The notes: a model not told the origin generated them from the letters alone. Counted from the stretch's first letter, positions 51,914-61,586 are shown. The stretch: DNA of 64,000 nt from Martinezella rhizogenes (GCF_000799715.1 NZ_JUHG01000001.1:124001-188000), one strand, 5' to 3'. Numbers and translations are program-made.

Positions 51914-52884
51914 CAGGATTGCCTCCTCAGTACGCGCGGATCGATCAGCGGATAACAGAGTTCGACGGCGAGATTGATGATCATGAACACGACGCCGACA
52001 AAGATCAGATAGACCGCGATCACGGGAATATCGGCGGACTGGATCGATTGCAGGAAAAGCGAGCCGAGGCCGGGCCAGGCAAAGACATTTTCCGTGACCA
52101 CCGAAAAGGCGATGATGTTGCCGAGTTGCAAACCAAGCATGGTGATGACCGGCAACAGCGTGTTCTTGATGGCATAGACATACCAGATGCGTGCTTCCGA
52201 AAGGCCGCGCGCCCGTGCAAACCGGATGTGCTCGCTCTGGCCGACCTCCATGAGCTGCGTGCGCAGGATGCGAATGACGAAGGCGACCTGGAAGGTGGCG
52301 AGCGTTGTCGCGGGAAGGATGACGGCGCGCCAGCCCGAGGTGGTCAGAAGCCCGGTCGTCCAGAAACCGAGATCGACCGTCGTGCCGCGACCGAAGGAGG
52401 GAAACAGACCGAACCGGACTGCGAAAATCGCGATCAGCACGATCCCCACCACGAAATTAGGCAGGGTGATGCCGGCAGTCGACACGACCATGATCAGCCG
52501 TCCAAGGACAGACTTAGGATGAACGCCGCAATAGATACCGGCGGGTATGCCGACGGCCAGCGTGATCAGCAGGCTGACGACGGCAAGCTCCATGGTCGCC
52601 GGCAGCCGTTCGGCAATCAGATGGGCAACGGGATCCTGCGTGCGATAGGAGAGACCGAAATCGCCCCGCAGGAAATTGCCGATGAAATGCAGGAAGCGTA
52701 CCGGCAGCGGCTGGTCGAGACCGAGCCGGGCAATGAGATCCGCTCGCTCGGCCACGGTCGAATCCGCGCTCAGCAGCGCCGCCAGCGGATCGCCGATATT
52801 GGCGACCAGCAGGAAGGCGATGAAGCTGATCACCAGCAGGACGATAATGGTCTGGGCGACCCGAGAGGCGGCATAGGCAAACAA
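51913..52884 (-). CDS. oppB: Peptide ABC transporter permease, OppB/DppB type
   Basis: A 323-residue permease. The N-terminal helix (ASRVAQTIIVLLVISFIAFLL) is followed by LDQPLPVRFLHFIGNFLRGDFGLSYRTQDPV, a DppB hallmark, and an EAA-type loop, HIRFARARGLSEARIWYVYAIKNTLLPVITMLG. About six membrane helices. It starts 12 bp after the ArgE-like gene. Confidence 0.92.
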   Translation of the reverse strand: MFAYAASRVAQTIIVLLVISFIAFLLVANIGDPLAALLSADSTVAERADLIARLGLDQPLPVRFLHFIGNFLRGDFGLSYRTQDPVAHLIAERLPATMELAVVSLLITLAVGIPAGIYCGVHPKSVLGRLIMVVSTAGITLPNFVVGIVLIAIFAVRFGLFPSFGRGTTVDLGFWTTGLLTTSGWRAVILPATTLATFQVAFVIRILRTQLMEVGQSEHIRFARARGLSEARIWYVYAIKNTLLPVITMLGLQLGNIIAFSVVTENVFAWPGLGSLFLQSIQSADIPVIAVYLIFVGVVFMIINLAVELCYPLIDPRVLRRQS

Positions 52885-52896
52885 TGCGGATCCCCC

Positions 52897-54051
52897 TCAG
52901 CAGCAGCTATCACCAAGTTTGTCGAGGAAGACGACGCAACGCTCGAGCTCGTCGGTAGCGATCGATTCATCCGGTTGATGCGCGTCGGCGATGTCGCCCG
53001 GGCCGATAACCACCGAAGGGATGCCGGCATTCTGGAAGATGCCGGCCTCGGTTCCGTAGGGCACGTAGTGCGGCTCCGTGCGGCCGAGAAGCGCGAGCAA
53101 CTCTGCTTCAAGCGCGGCATCACCGGTTGGCTTTAGCCCCGGTATGCGCGCCTGCACTTCGAAACTGATGCCGCATGCCGGATCGATGGCTTTCATCGCC
53201 GGTTCAAGCGATGCGGCGAAACGCTTCATCCGCTCCAGAACGGCCATGTCGCTTTCGCCGGGGATGATGCGCATCTCCCAGAAGAAGTCGCAATTTTCGG
53301 AGACGATGTTGCCGTGCAGGCCGCCCTTGATGACATTCACCTGGGTGGTGGAATAGGGCGGATCAAAGCCCTCGAACTGCGGGCCGTTGCGCATATCCTC
53401 GCGGATACGATTGATCTCCAAAATCACTTCGGCCGCGATCATGACCGCGTTGACGTACCGATCGGGCTGCGATGAATGGCCGGGCTTGCCCTTGACGCGC
53501 GTCCAGCCGATCAGCCCGCCCTTGTGTGCGGATATTAGGCCCATGTTCGTGGGTTCGCCGATCACCGCCAGCCTTGGCTTCAATCCGCTGGCTCCGATCC
53601 ACTCCGCCATCGATCCGACGCCGGTGCAGCCGACTTCCTCGTCATAGGAGAAGGCGAGATGAATCGGCTTCTTAAGCGGCTTGGCGATAAGGCCCGGCAG
53701 TGCCTCGAGACAGCAGGCGAGAAAGCCCTTCATGTCCGTCGCGCCGCGACCGATTACGCGGTCGGCTTTCTTTCGCAAGGTCCAGGGATCGGCGCTCCAG
53801 GCTTGGCCCTCTACCGGCACCACGTCCGTGTGACCGCTGAAGATAATGCCACCCGGTTCCTCCGGCCCGATGCTGACCAGAAGATTGGCTTTGTCGCCTT
53901 CCGGACTGGCAAATCGGCGGACGCGCCCACCGAAAGGAGCAGTCTGCGTCTCGATATAGTCGAGCAGGGCTAGATTGGAGGCCGCGCTGACGGTCGGGAA
54001 GGACACCAGTTTCGCAAGTTGGCCGGTAATATCAGCAGCAAGAGTCATCAT
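52897..54051 (-). CDS. M20-family ArgE-like deacetylase (acetylornithine deacetylase type)
   Basis: A 384-residue M20 enzyme. GHTDVVPVEGQAW provides a metal His/Asp, GRGATDMKGF the bridging Asp, SYDEEVGCTG the catalytic Glu, and GEPTNMGLISAHKG a further region. HQPDE near the end carries the last metal His. The signature is that of ArgE/DapE/ACY1 proteins, with the closest look to acetylornithine deacetylase. Its place between the peptide-binding protein and permease genes points to hydrolysis of imported N-acyl or peptide amino acids rather than arginine synthesis. The start overlaps the binding-protein stop by ATGA. Confidence 0.85.
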   Translation of the reverse strand: MMTLAADITGQLAKLVSFPTVSAASNLALLDYIETQTAPFGGRVRRFASPEGDKANLLVSIGPEEPGGIIFSGHTDVVPVEGQAWSADPWTLRKKADRVIGRGATDMKGFLACCLEALPGLIAKPLKKPIHLAFSYDEEVGCTGVGSMAEWIGASGLKPRLAVIGEPTNMGLISAHKGGLIGWTRVKGKPGHSSQPDRYVNAVMIAAEVILEINRIREDMRNGPQFEGFDPPYSTTQVNVIKGGLHGNIVSENCDFFWEMRIIPGESDMAVLERMKRFAASLEPAMKAIDPACGISFEVQARIPGLKPTGDAALEAELLALLGRTEPHYVPYGTEAGIFQNAGIPSVVIGPGDIADAHQPDESIATDELERCVVFLDKLGDSCC

Positions 54052-55640
54052 TTCACCGTGAAATAGCGCAGCGGATAGGCAAGGTCGGCGGGCTGCACGA
54101 CAGCGATGTTGTTCTTCACGCCCCAGAGAATGTTCAGCTGGTGGAGCGGAATGAACGCCACGTCGTCCTTGATGATTTTGAAAGCCTGCTGGATGAGACC
54201 CTTGCGTTTTTCCTGATCCTTCTCCCTGGCAATCTCGCCGATCAGGCGATCCACATCGGGATTGGAGTAGCCGCCGATATTGAAGGCACCACGTCCGCTT
54301 TTCGGGTCGCGCGTGGCCGCGATCGAGGTCAGGAAGAGTTGCGCGTCATAGGTCGCTGGCGAATAGCCGAGCAACGCCAGGCTGGTATTGTATTCCGGCG
54401 GATTGATCTGTGTCGCCCAACGACTGGTGGCCTGCGCACGGGGCTCGACCTTGATGCCGATCTTCGCTAGTGAGCCGGCAATGGCAATGCAAGTGGCTTC
54501 GTCGTTCATGAAGCGATCGTTGGTGCAGTCGAGCGTTACAGAGAAGCCTTTGTCATAGCCGGCTTCCTTCATGAGCCCCTTGGCCTTGTCGAGATCCGGT
54601 TTCACCGGCTCCCCGATTGCCGGATCAAAGCCGTTGACCTCGCGCCCGATCGGCAGGCCGACGGGTACGGAGAAATTGCGCATGATGCGCTTCTTGATCG
54701 CCTCCGTATCGATCGAAAGCTGCATCGCCTGGCGAACCCGGACATCCTGGAAAGGATTCTTGTCCTTCTGGCTGCCGAAGATCAGAGCGTTGCGCGCTAC
54801 GTCTGGCTGCAGGTAGATCGTGCGCAGATCCGGCCCCGCCTGAACACGAAGGCCATCGGTCTTGCCGACCCGGTCGGCGTCCTGCGGCGGAAGGCCGTCG
54901 ATCATATCGACCTCGCCGGATATCAGCGCCGAGACGCGGGTGGAGGGGTTGGGAATGACGAAGAAGGTGGCACTATCGACATTGCCGCTTCTCTTGTCCC
55001 ACCAGCCAGGATTGGCCGCGAAAACGGTTTTCACACCGGGGTCGCGCGCCTTGATGACATAGGGGCCCGTGCCATTGGTGTTACGGTTGGCGAAGGTTTC
55101 CGTGGTGTTGTTGGCGCTTCCCGGCTGCACCGCGCCGTTCGCCTCGGCCCATTTCTTGTCCATGATCAGCCAGTTGACGATCTCGTTCGGCAGGATCGGA
55201 TCGGCGGCGACAGTCTTCAGGCGGATCTTATGGTCGTCGATCTTTTCGATCGAGGCGATGGAGGCAAGGTTGGCCTTGACGCCGCCGGCCTTGGCGCGCG
55301 TGAGCGAGAAGACCACGTCATCGGCGCCAAAATCATCGCCATTGGAAAATTTCACGCCCTGCCGAAGTGTGAACTCCCAGGTCGTGTCATCAACCTGCGA
55401 CCAAGCCGTTGCAAGAGCCGGTTGCAGCGAAAGATCGGGGCCTCGGCGTACCAGCGGCTCGTAGACGTTGCTGAGCACCGCGAAAATCAGTGTGTTGGAG
55501 ACCGCGTGAGGATCGAGCGTATAGGCATCGAGAGGGCCGGCAAACTTGAAATCCGCCGCCTGTGCGGCACTCGCGACAGAGATAAAGGCGGCGCTGGCAA
55601 TAAACAATTTTCTTCTGAATGCACGAAACGACAGGGACAT
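54048..55640 (-). CDS. oppA: Peptide ABC transporter substrate-binding protein (family 5)
   Basis: A 530-residue periplasmic binding protein. The signal peptide runs FRRKLFIASAAFISVASAAQAAD (cleavage about residue 29). The mature part has the family-5 SBP pattern: PLDAYTLDPHAVSNTLIFAVLSNVYEPLVRRGPDLSLQPALATAWSQVDDTTWEFTLRQGVKFSNGDDFGADDVVFSL. VGKTDGLRVQAGPDLRTIYLQPD and FQDVRVRQAMQLSIDTEAI follow. A GGAGG ribosome site precedes the ATG at 55638-55640. It starts the operon oppA-argE-like-oppBCDF-M20. Confidence 0.92.
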   Translation of the reverse strand: MSLSFRAFRRKLFIASAAFISVASAAQAADFKFAGPLDAYTLDPHAVSNTLIFAVLSNVYEPLVRRGPDLSLQPALATAWSQVDDTTWEFTLRQGVKFSNGDDFGADDVVFSLTRAKAGGVKANLASIASIEKIDDHKIRLKTVAADPILPNEIVNWLIMDKKWAEANGAVQPGSANNTTETFANRNTNGTGPYVIKARDPGVKTVFAANPGWWDKRSGNVDSATFFVIPNPSTRVSALISGEVDMIDGLPPQDADRVGKTDGLRVQAGPDLRTIYLQPDVARNALIFGSQKDKNPFQDVRVRQAMQLSIDTEAIKKRIMRNFSVPVGLPIGREVNGFDPAIGEPVKPDLDKAKGLMKEAGYDKGFSVTLDCTNDRFMNDEATCIAIAGSLAKIGIKVEPRAQATSRWATQINPPEYNTSLALLGYSPATYDAQLFLTSIAATRDPKSGRGAFNIGGYSNPDVDRLIGEIAREKDQEKRKGLIQQAFKIIKDDVAFIPLHQLNILWGVKNNIAVVQPADLAYPLRYFTVK

Positions 55641-55974
55641 CTAAGCCTCCAGGAATCTGCCTCGGGAAGTGGCCGCCAAGTTTCACGTGGATGGCGGAAA
55701 ATACTTTAAATCTAAAATATATTTGTCCGCGGAATTCCTCGGAGTCAATTCCATGTTTTCGTTCCCGGTGATTTTTCTGAGGATTGAGCGCCCGTTCCTT
55801 GGGCGTCGATCAAAAATTAGGCACGATCATATGAGATGCAAGTGATTTTGAAAGCTGATTTTCCCGCGCGCCATGCGTTCGTTAGAGGGGCGGATGTTGC
55901 GAGCATTTGCTTTTGAAACGTTGCTATAAGGCCTGGACCATTGCGAATGGCGAAGGCTCTTGCGAGGATTGCGA
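55641..55974. promoter_or_regulatory. Divergent intergenic region upstream of the peptide uptake operon
   Basis: 334 bp, AT-rich near 55705-55730. It should hold the promoters of the minus-strand peptide operon and the plus-strand esterase gene. A weak dyad (GGAATT at 55731-55736 with AATTCC at 55747-55752) is the only symmetry seen. Confidence 0.4.
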
Positions 55975-56907
55975 ATGTTGACACGCCGATCGATACTGAC
56001 AGCACTCGGTGCCGCAGCCCTTTCCGGTAAGGTACTGGCTGCCCCCGCGCCCGTTCCTGCCACCGCTTCGCTCCCGCTTTGGCCCGGACCACCGCCCGGC
56101 GGCGGCGGCCCGGTCGGTCCGACCTCGGAAAATGCCTGGGGAGCGCTCACCGATATCGCGATCCCGTCCATCCACGTCTACACGCCGACGCGTCCAAACG
56201 GAGATGCCGTGCTAGTCGCGGCGGGGGGCGGCTACAAGCGGATCGAAGAGGGCCAGGAAGGACTCCCGGCGGTTTCATGGCTGAACGATCGGAGTATCAC
56301 GGCCTTCGTCTTGCGCTATCGGCTTCCAGGCGAGGGATGGACCAACGGTCCTTTCGCACCGCTGCAGGACGCCCAGCGCGCCATCCGCCTCATTCGAGCC
56401 AATGCGAAGAGCTTTCGCGTCAATCCGAAAAGGCTCGGCCTTCTCGGTTTCTCGGCGGGCGGTCATCTGTTCGGCCTCGCGGCGACCTGGTCGGCTGTTG
56501 CTTCCTATCCCGCCGTCGATAAAAGTGATGCTCTTTCGGCGCGCCCGGATTTTGCGGCCTTGATCTATCCGGTGATCACGCTGGAGCCGCCCTACGATCG
56601 CACGTCGACCCGGCGCATCTTCGTCGGAGACCACCCGAGCCCCGAGATGAGTGCGATGTGGTCGGTCCAAACGCATGTTGTCCGCGATTGCCCGCCAATG
56701 TTTCTCGTTCAGGCGGAGAATGATCCGGTTTCCAATCCGGCCAACACGCTGATCATGCAGGCCGCGTGCGAACGAGCCGACGTGCCTGTCGAACTGCACC
56801 GTCTCGCAAGCGGCGGGCATGGGTTCGCCATGGGCAAGAAAGGAACGCCTTCCGGCGAATGGCCGGACTTCTTTGACACATGGCTGCGCAAGACTCTCCG
56901 AAGCTAA
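55975..56907 (+). CDS. Exported alpha/beta-hydrolase (esterase-like)
   Basis: A 310-residue hydrolase from the ATG at 55975, with GAGGA upstream; a TTG 5 codons earlier is less likely. The N-terminus has a Tat-type signal (LTRRSILTALGAAALSGKVLAAP). The catalytic set is the nucleophile Ser in GLLGFSAGGH, Asp in QAENDPVSN and His in GGHGFAMGK. The oxyanion region reads LVAAGGGYKRIEEGQEG. This layout resembles acetyl-esterase/endo-1,4-xylanase-type exported esterases. A role in degrading plant polysaccharide acetyl or feruloyl esters is possible. It stands alone between two minus-strand operons. Confidence 0.83.
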   Translation: MLTRRSILTALGAAALSGKVLAAPAPVPATASLPLWPGPPPGGGGPVGPTSENAWGALTDIAIPSIHVYTPTRPNGDAVLVAAGGGYKRIEEGQEGLPAVSWLNDRSITAFVLRYRLPGEGWTNGPFAPLQDAQRAIRLIRANAKSFRVNPKRLGLLGFSAGGHLFGLAATWSAVASYPAVDKSDALSARPDFAALIYPVITLEPPYDRTSTRRIFVGDHPSPEMSAMWSVQTHVVRDCPPMFLVQAENDPVSNPANTLIMQAACERADVPVELHRLASGGHGFAMGKKGTPSGEWPDFFDTWLRKTLRS

Positions 56908-56937
56908 CGGGCGAGACTATTGTCCATGCGTTGCTCC

Positions 56938-58164
56938 TCAGGCCGATGGATGAAGCAGGCGCGCCCGTGGACGGCTGAAGGTTTGCAGACCGTTTTTCCA
57001 GCCGGCGATCGGAAGGCGGACTTCGCGGATGGCGGAAAGCGGATCGGCGGCATCGAGTATGACGATGTCCGCCGACGCTCCCTGCTGGAGAGCATATTCG
57101 CGGCGCATGAGCCGGGCGGCATTGCCGGTGACCATATCAAATGCGGTGGCGATGTCTTCATTGCGTGAAAGCTGTGCCGCATTGGCAAAGAGATTGGCCA
57201 TACGGCCGAGCGACGCATCGCCGTATGGCGTAAACGGATTGAGCACATTGTTGGTTGCGGCCGTCACCGTGACGCCATGGGCGGCGAGAAAGAGTGCGGG
57301 AGCTATTCCGCGCGGCACGAGATGATCCCGGTCCCGGCCAAGCAGAAACATGTCGGTCGCCGGAAGAACCGTCACGGCGATGCCAGCGTCGGCGAGGCGC
57401 GTGGCGACCTCGACGACCTCGTTTCTTGGCATTGCGGACAGCTTGGTGACATGGCCTATTGATACGCGCCCGCCATAGCCGTGCCGCTGTGTTTCGGCGA
57501 TGACGGCCGGAATGGCCGAGTTCGCCGGATTGAGATCGAAATCCAGATGGAAATCGACATCGACGCCATGGCGCTCGGCGAGATCGAAAATCCCCCGGAT
57601 ATGTGCCTGCGGGTCGGGATCGGTATAAGGGCAGCCGCCGATCAGATCGGCGCCGTTGCTGAGCGCCCGATCCAGCATCGATGCCGTCTCCGGCTCGTTG
57701 GTCAGTCCTTCCTGCGCGAAAGCGCAGATCTGGATATCGATTGCCCAGCGATAATCGTGTCTGATCTGCTGGATGGCCTCGAACGACCGAAAGCCGGCGC
57801 GCGGATCGACTTCCACGAAGGTCCGCATCGCCGTCGTGCCGTTGACGATGGCGCTTTGCACGACACGCGCGGCTCGCGCATAGACATCCTCGACCGTGAA
57901 GGCGGATTTGGCCTTGGCGGTCTCGCGCACGGCCTCTTCCAGCGTGCCTTCGCAGATAAGGCAACGATCGAGAATGCATGCCTTGTCGAGGTGGATATGG
58001 CTGTCGATGAAGCCGCCGAATGCGAAGCAGCCGCACATGTCCTCGCGCGGCGCCTCGGAAACCACACCGGTTTCAAGCGCGGCGATCCTGCCATCCTTGA
58101 TGCCGATGTCGAGCGACTGATCGCGGCCGGCGATACGCACGTTCGAAATCACCAGATCAAGCAT
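56938..58164 (-). CDS. Cytosine deaminase-like amidohydrolase 1
   Basis: A 408-residue amidohydrolase of the CodA-like group, with metal-binding SHIHLDK (His56, His58), VDFHLDF (His206) and GHVTKL (His238). By my alignment by eye, the metal-binding Asp (Asp313 of E. coli CodA) falls on Asn305 (ATNNV). The catalytic Glu position (Glu217 of CodA) falls on Phe209. Both are unusual, so the reaction may not be cytosine deamination. It follows the second amidohydrolase by 55 bp on the same strand and is convergent with the esterase gene. The substrate is unknown. Confidence 0.8.
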   Translation of the reverse strand: MLDLVISNVRIAGRDQSLDIGIKDGRIAALETGVVSEAPREDMCGCFAFGGFIDSHIHLDKACILDRCLICEGTLEEAVRETAKAKSAFTVEDVYARAARVVQSAIVNGTTAMRTFVEVDPRAGFRSFEAIQQIRHDYRWAIDIQICAFAQEGLTNEPETASMLDRALSNGADLIGGCPYTDPDPQAHIRGIFDLAERHGVDVDFHLDFDLNPANSAIPAVIAETQRHGYGGRVSIGHVTKLSAMPRNEVVEVATRLADAGIAVTVLPATDMFLLGRDRDHLVPRGIAPALFLAAHGVTVTAATNNVLNPFTPYGDASLGRMANLFANAAQLSRNEDIATAFDMVTGNAARLMRREYALQQGASADIVILDAADPLSAIREVRLPIAGWKNGLQTFSRPRARLLHPSA

Positions 58165-58219
58165 TATGACACCTTTTCAATCATCTATGAGGAAGTTTGA
58201 ATTCTAAAAATGAGGCATG

Positions 58220-59434
58220 TCACGCCCGAATGACGGCACTGTTCCTGGCGACGAGCCGGCCGGACTTATAGACCGAGCGCTCCCTGGGAATAGAGACGAC
58301 CGCTTCGGGTACATGCTCCGCCTTCAATGTAACAAAATCCGCCTTCGCGCCGATCTTCAATCCATAGCCGTCGAGACGCAACGCCTTGGCGCCGCTGTCG
58401 GTAACGACGTCGAAGGCTGCCTTCAATTCATCGTCGGTATAAAAGCCCGAGCGATAGCCGATCATCATCGCGCGACCCAGCATGTCGCCATCGCCATAGG
58501 GCCACCAGGAATCCCGAATATTGTCGCTGCCGCTGAAGACCGTGACGCCCGCCGCGCGAAGCAGGGCGACCGGCGGGAAGGCATGATTGCCGGGTGCGTT
58601 GGTCATGATGGAAACGCCGCTGGCCGCGATGATCTCGGCGGCGCGCTTGGCTGCATCTACGGGGAGATCACCCAGCCCATAGGCATGGCTGATGGCGACA
58701 TGTCCGTTCATGGATAGGGCGCGCGTGCGGGCGCAGATTTGTTCGATGGTGAAAAGGCCGAGTGTACCGCCGTCGTGAAGGTGGATATCGACATCGACGC
58801 CGTGCTTTTCGGCAATGCCGAAGACGACATTCAGATGCCCCTCCACATCGCGGTCGAAGCTGGCCGGGTCGAGTCCGCCGACGAGATCGGCACCCATCGA
58901 TATGGCCTCGTCCATCAATTGCGGCGTACCGGCGCTTTTCAGGATGCCACTCTGCGGGAAGGCGACAAGCTGGATGTCGATATAGTCGCGATAGTCCTCG
59001 CGGACGGCGAGAATGGTTTCCAGCGATTTCAGCCCGACCGATCCGTCGACCATGACATGGCTGCGCATCTCAGTGCTGCCATTGGCGATGCAGAGATCCA
59101 GCTGATGGCGGGCGCGCGCATCCATGGGGGCAGCCTGTGCCATGTTCTGCGCCTGGAATGCGACGCGCTCATGCACATCGAAGCCGTTGGTGCAGGGCTT
59201 GTGCGGTATCCAGGCATCGCCGAAAAAGCTGGTGTCGAGATGGATATGACCTTCGACGAAGCCGGGTACAACGAGCGCGCCGCCAAGATCGACGCTTTCG
59301 GCAAGCGGGGCTTCCGCACTTGATGGCTCGATCGAGATGATACGGCCGCCGGATACGCCGATGTCCTTGAGGGAGCCATCGGCGAGCTTTGCTCGGGTGA
59401 AAAGGGTTTCAATCGGGCTCAAATCTATCTCCAT
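58220..59434 (-). CDS. Cytosine deaminase-like amidohydrolase 2
   Basis: A 404-residue amidohydrolase, paralogue of the downstream gene. The metal site includes EGHIHLD (His63, His65), VDIHLHDGG, SHAYGLGD and FSGSDNIRDSWWPYGDGDM, which keeps the metal-binding Asp. A WWPYG element after it recalls CodA (DPWYPLG). The DxxHLH region differs from the HxDE of CodA, so the substrate may be another cyclic amide or N-heterocycle. It lies between the FCD GntR gene and amidohydrolase 1, the three probably forming one operon. Confidence 0.82.
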   Translation of the reverse strand: MEIDLSPIETLFTRAKLADGSLKDIGVSGGRIISIEPSSAEAPLAESVDLGGALVVPGFVEGHIHLDTSFFGDAWIPHKPCTNGFDVHERVAFQAQNMAQAAPMDARARHQLDLCIANGSTEMRSHVMVDGSVGLKSLETILAVREDYRDYIDIQLVAFPQSGILKSAGTPQLMDEAISMGADLVGGLDPASFDRDVEGHLNVVFGIAEKHGVDVDIHLHDGGTLGLFTIEQICARTRALSMNGHVAISHAYGLGDLPVDAAKRAAEIIAASGVSIMTNAPGNHAFPPVALLRAAGVTVFSGSDNIRDSWWPYGDGDMLGRAMMIGYRSGFYTDDELKAAFDVVTDSGAKALRLDGYGLKIGAKADFVTLKAEHVPEAVVSIPRERSVYKSGRLVARNSAVIRA

Positions 59435-59480
59435 GGCATGTGATGAGGAGGAAATCCCGAGACGCGAACCATTGGTCGGC

Positions 59481-60194
59481 CTATTGCTCGAAGGCTTCTC
59501 TCAGGCCGACGCTCTTGCGCTCGCGCAGATCGAGATCGGCTTCAATATGGGAAATATGGTGGAGCATCAGATGGCAGGCCGTCTCGATGTCCTTGCGCTC
59601 GATGGCGGCGATGACATCGCCATGCTCCGCATGACCGCAGCTCGACACGCTCGATTGGCCATAAAGCGCGATCACCAGGGATGAACGGGCGACGAGTTCT
59701 TCCATGAAGCGCTGCATGATCAGGTTGCCGGAGATCGAGGCAAGCATGAGATGAAAGTCGCCGGAGGCCTTGATCTCGGCGCGGCGCGCGGTCTGTCCAC
59801 GCTCCGCCATGAGCCGGCCTTCTTCGAGCAGAAGCTGCTTCAGGTATTGAATCTGCGAGGGCGTGATCCGTTCGGCCGCTTCCTTAAGAATGCCCGGCTC
59901 CACCAGACGGCGGGCGGCGAAGATCTGCCGGGCTTCCTCGGGCGAGGGATAGGCAACGAATGCGCCGCGGTTCTTCTCGACGCTGACAAGCCCTTCATAG
60001 GACAGGGCCTGCAGGGCGGCACGCGCCAGCGTTCGGCTGACATTGAACAGATTGCCGACATCGCTCTCGGAGAGCTTCGTGCCGGGAGAAAGCCTGCGCT
60101 CGACGATCGCCTCACGAATGGCGTCGCGGATCTGCTGCGCGCCGGTTTCAGTGGAATCGCTGGTCGTCTGGAGCGCGTCGGCTGTGGAGTTCAT
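59481..60194 (-). CDS. GntR-family regulator, FCD type
   Basis: A 237-residue regulator from the ATG at 60192-60194. The winged helix (about 18-85) reads IRDAIREAIVERRLSPGTKLSESDVGNLFNVSRTLARAALQALSYEGLVSVEKNRGAFVAYPS. The FCD domain has SGDFHLMLASISGN and the metal-ligand-type EHGDVIAAIERKD and HHISHIEAD. It heads the amidohydrolase operon and is divergent from the PotABCD-type importer. A palindrome at 60279-60290 in the shared region could control both. Confidence 0.87.
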   Translation of the reverse strand: MNSTADALQTTSDSTETGAQQIRDAIREAIVERRLSPGTKLSESDVGNLFNVSRTLARAALQALSYEGLVSVEKNRGAFVAYPSPEEARQIFAARRLVEPGILKEAAERITPSQIQYLKQLLLEEGRLMAERGQTARRAEIKASGDFHLMLASISGNLIMQRFMEELVARSSLVIALYGQSSVSSCGHAEHGDVIAAIERKDIETACHLMLHHISHIEADLDLRERKSVGLREAFEQ

Positions 60195-60278
60195 GAGATG
60201 GGATACCTGACAATCGACGGAATGATATCCGCGTTCATCGCAAAAGTTAAACGGAATTTGTCGCAAAAGGAAAGCATA

Positions 60279-60290
60279 ATTGTATACGAT
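60279..60290. promoter_or_regulatory. Palindrome ATTGTATACGAT, candidate GntR operator
   Basis: A 12-bp near-perfect dyad around GTATAC, between the divergent FCD GntR gene and the importer ATPase gene. Its form ATTGTATACnAT matches typical FCD GntR sites. One site could repress both the amidohydrolase operon and the importer operon. Confidence 0.45.
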
Positions 60291-60461
60291 CTAGTGCACA
60301 TATTGCAGACAAAAGCCTATTTCATGTGCAAACACCCGTTTGCCTTATATAAGGCAACTTGTTCAAGCGGCGCCGAAACTCCATGATTCACAAAAGGTTA
60401 GCCCCGCGCAACGGACTTGGCACGCCAGATGCATCGTCCTTCCCAAACAGAGGGAGATACG

Positions 60462-61550
60462 ATGTCGAAAGCGGCAGAGATCGATATAGCATCCGTTTCG
60501 AAGGTCTATGGCACGACGACCGCGGTCCACGCCATAAGCCTGAAGATACCGGCCGGCTCCTATTGCTGCTTTCTAGGCCCTTCCGGCTGCGGCAAGACCT
60601 CCACGCTCCGCATGATTGCCGGGCATGAGAGCATTTCGTTGGGTGATATCCGGCTCGGGAACGTCGTCGTCACCGATTTTCCGCCGGCCAAGCGCGGCAC
60701 GGCGATGATGTTCCAGTCCTACGCGCTCTTTCCGCATCTCGACCTCATCGACAACGTCGCTTTCAGCCTGAAGATGAAGGGCGTGGACAAGGACGAGCGC
60801 CGCGCCAAGGCGCTTGAGATGCTGAAGCTGATGCAGATGGAAGCCTATGCCACGCGACGTCCGGCACAGCTTTCCGGCGGCCAGCAGCAGCGTGTGGCGC
60901 TTGCCCGCGCGCTGATCACCGATCCCGAGGCGTTGCTGCTGGACGAGCCGCTGTCGGCGCTCGATCCGTTCCTGAAGATCCGCATGCGCGCGGAGCTGAA
61001 GAAGCTGCAAAAGACGCTTGGCATCACCTTCGTGCATGTCACGCACAGTCAGGAAGAAGCGATGGCGCTCGCCGATATCATGGTCATCATGAATGACGGC
61101 AAGATCGAGCAGGCGGCAGCACCACGCGAAGTTTTCGAGCGTCCGGCAACGGCCTTCGTCGCCCGCTTCATGGGAGACCACAACGTGCTCTCCGGCCGGG
61201 TGACATCCAGCGAGGACGGCGTGCTGACATTGACCGTACCGGAAGGGCAGAGTTTTTCCGTGCGCGGCACCGGCAGGGAAGTCGGTGAGGCCATTGATAT
61301 CGGCATCCGCACCGATCGCGTACGCCTTGCGGCGACATCCGACAAAGGGCTCGGTTTCAACGGCATCGTTTCCAACGTCGAATATCGGGGTGCCTCGGTG
61401 AAGATCACCGTCATCGGCGCGGGCAGCGACGACTTCACGGTTATCGCAAGCGACAGCGATTACTTCGTCAAACTCGTATCAGTCGGCGATGCGGTGTCTC
61501 TGAGCTGGGCTCTGGGAGACGCCGTCCTTCTCGGCCGTGTTTCCGCATGA
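60462..61550 (+). CDS. Spermidine/putrescine-type ABC transporter ATPase (PotA-like)
   Basis: A 362-residue ATPase from the ATG at 60462, with AGGGAG upstream. Walker A is GPSGCGKTS, the Q-loop MMFQSYALFPHL, the signature [15 protein letters not shown], Walker B LLLDEPLSALD and the switch VTHSQ. A C-terminal TOBE domain spans about 240-360. It is the first gene of the operon and 36 bp from the binding-protein gene. The amidohydrolase operon next door suggests an N-heterocyclic ligand rather than polyamines (inference). Confidence 0.92.
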   Translation: MSKAAEIDIASVSKVYGTTTAVHAISLKIPAGSYCCFLGPSGCGKTSTLRMIAGHESISLGDIRLGNVVVTDFPPAKRGTAMMFQSYALFPHLDLIDNVAFSLKMKGVDKDERRAKALEMLKLMQMEAYATRRPAQLSGGQQQRVALARALITDPEALLLDEPLSALDPFLKIRMRAELKKLQKTLGITFVHVTHSQEEAMALADIMVIMNDGKIEQAAAPREVFERPATAFVARFMGDHNVLSGRVTSSEDGVLTLTVPEGQSFSVRGTGREVGEAIDIGIRTDRVRLAATSDKGLGFNGIVSNVEYRGASVKITVIGAGSDDFTVIASDSDYFVKLVSVGDAVSLSWALGDAVLLGRVSA

Positions 61551-61586
61551 ATCTTTAACACCACACATCAAAAAAGGGGAACTGAC

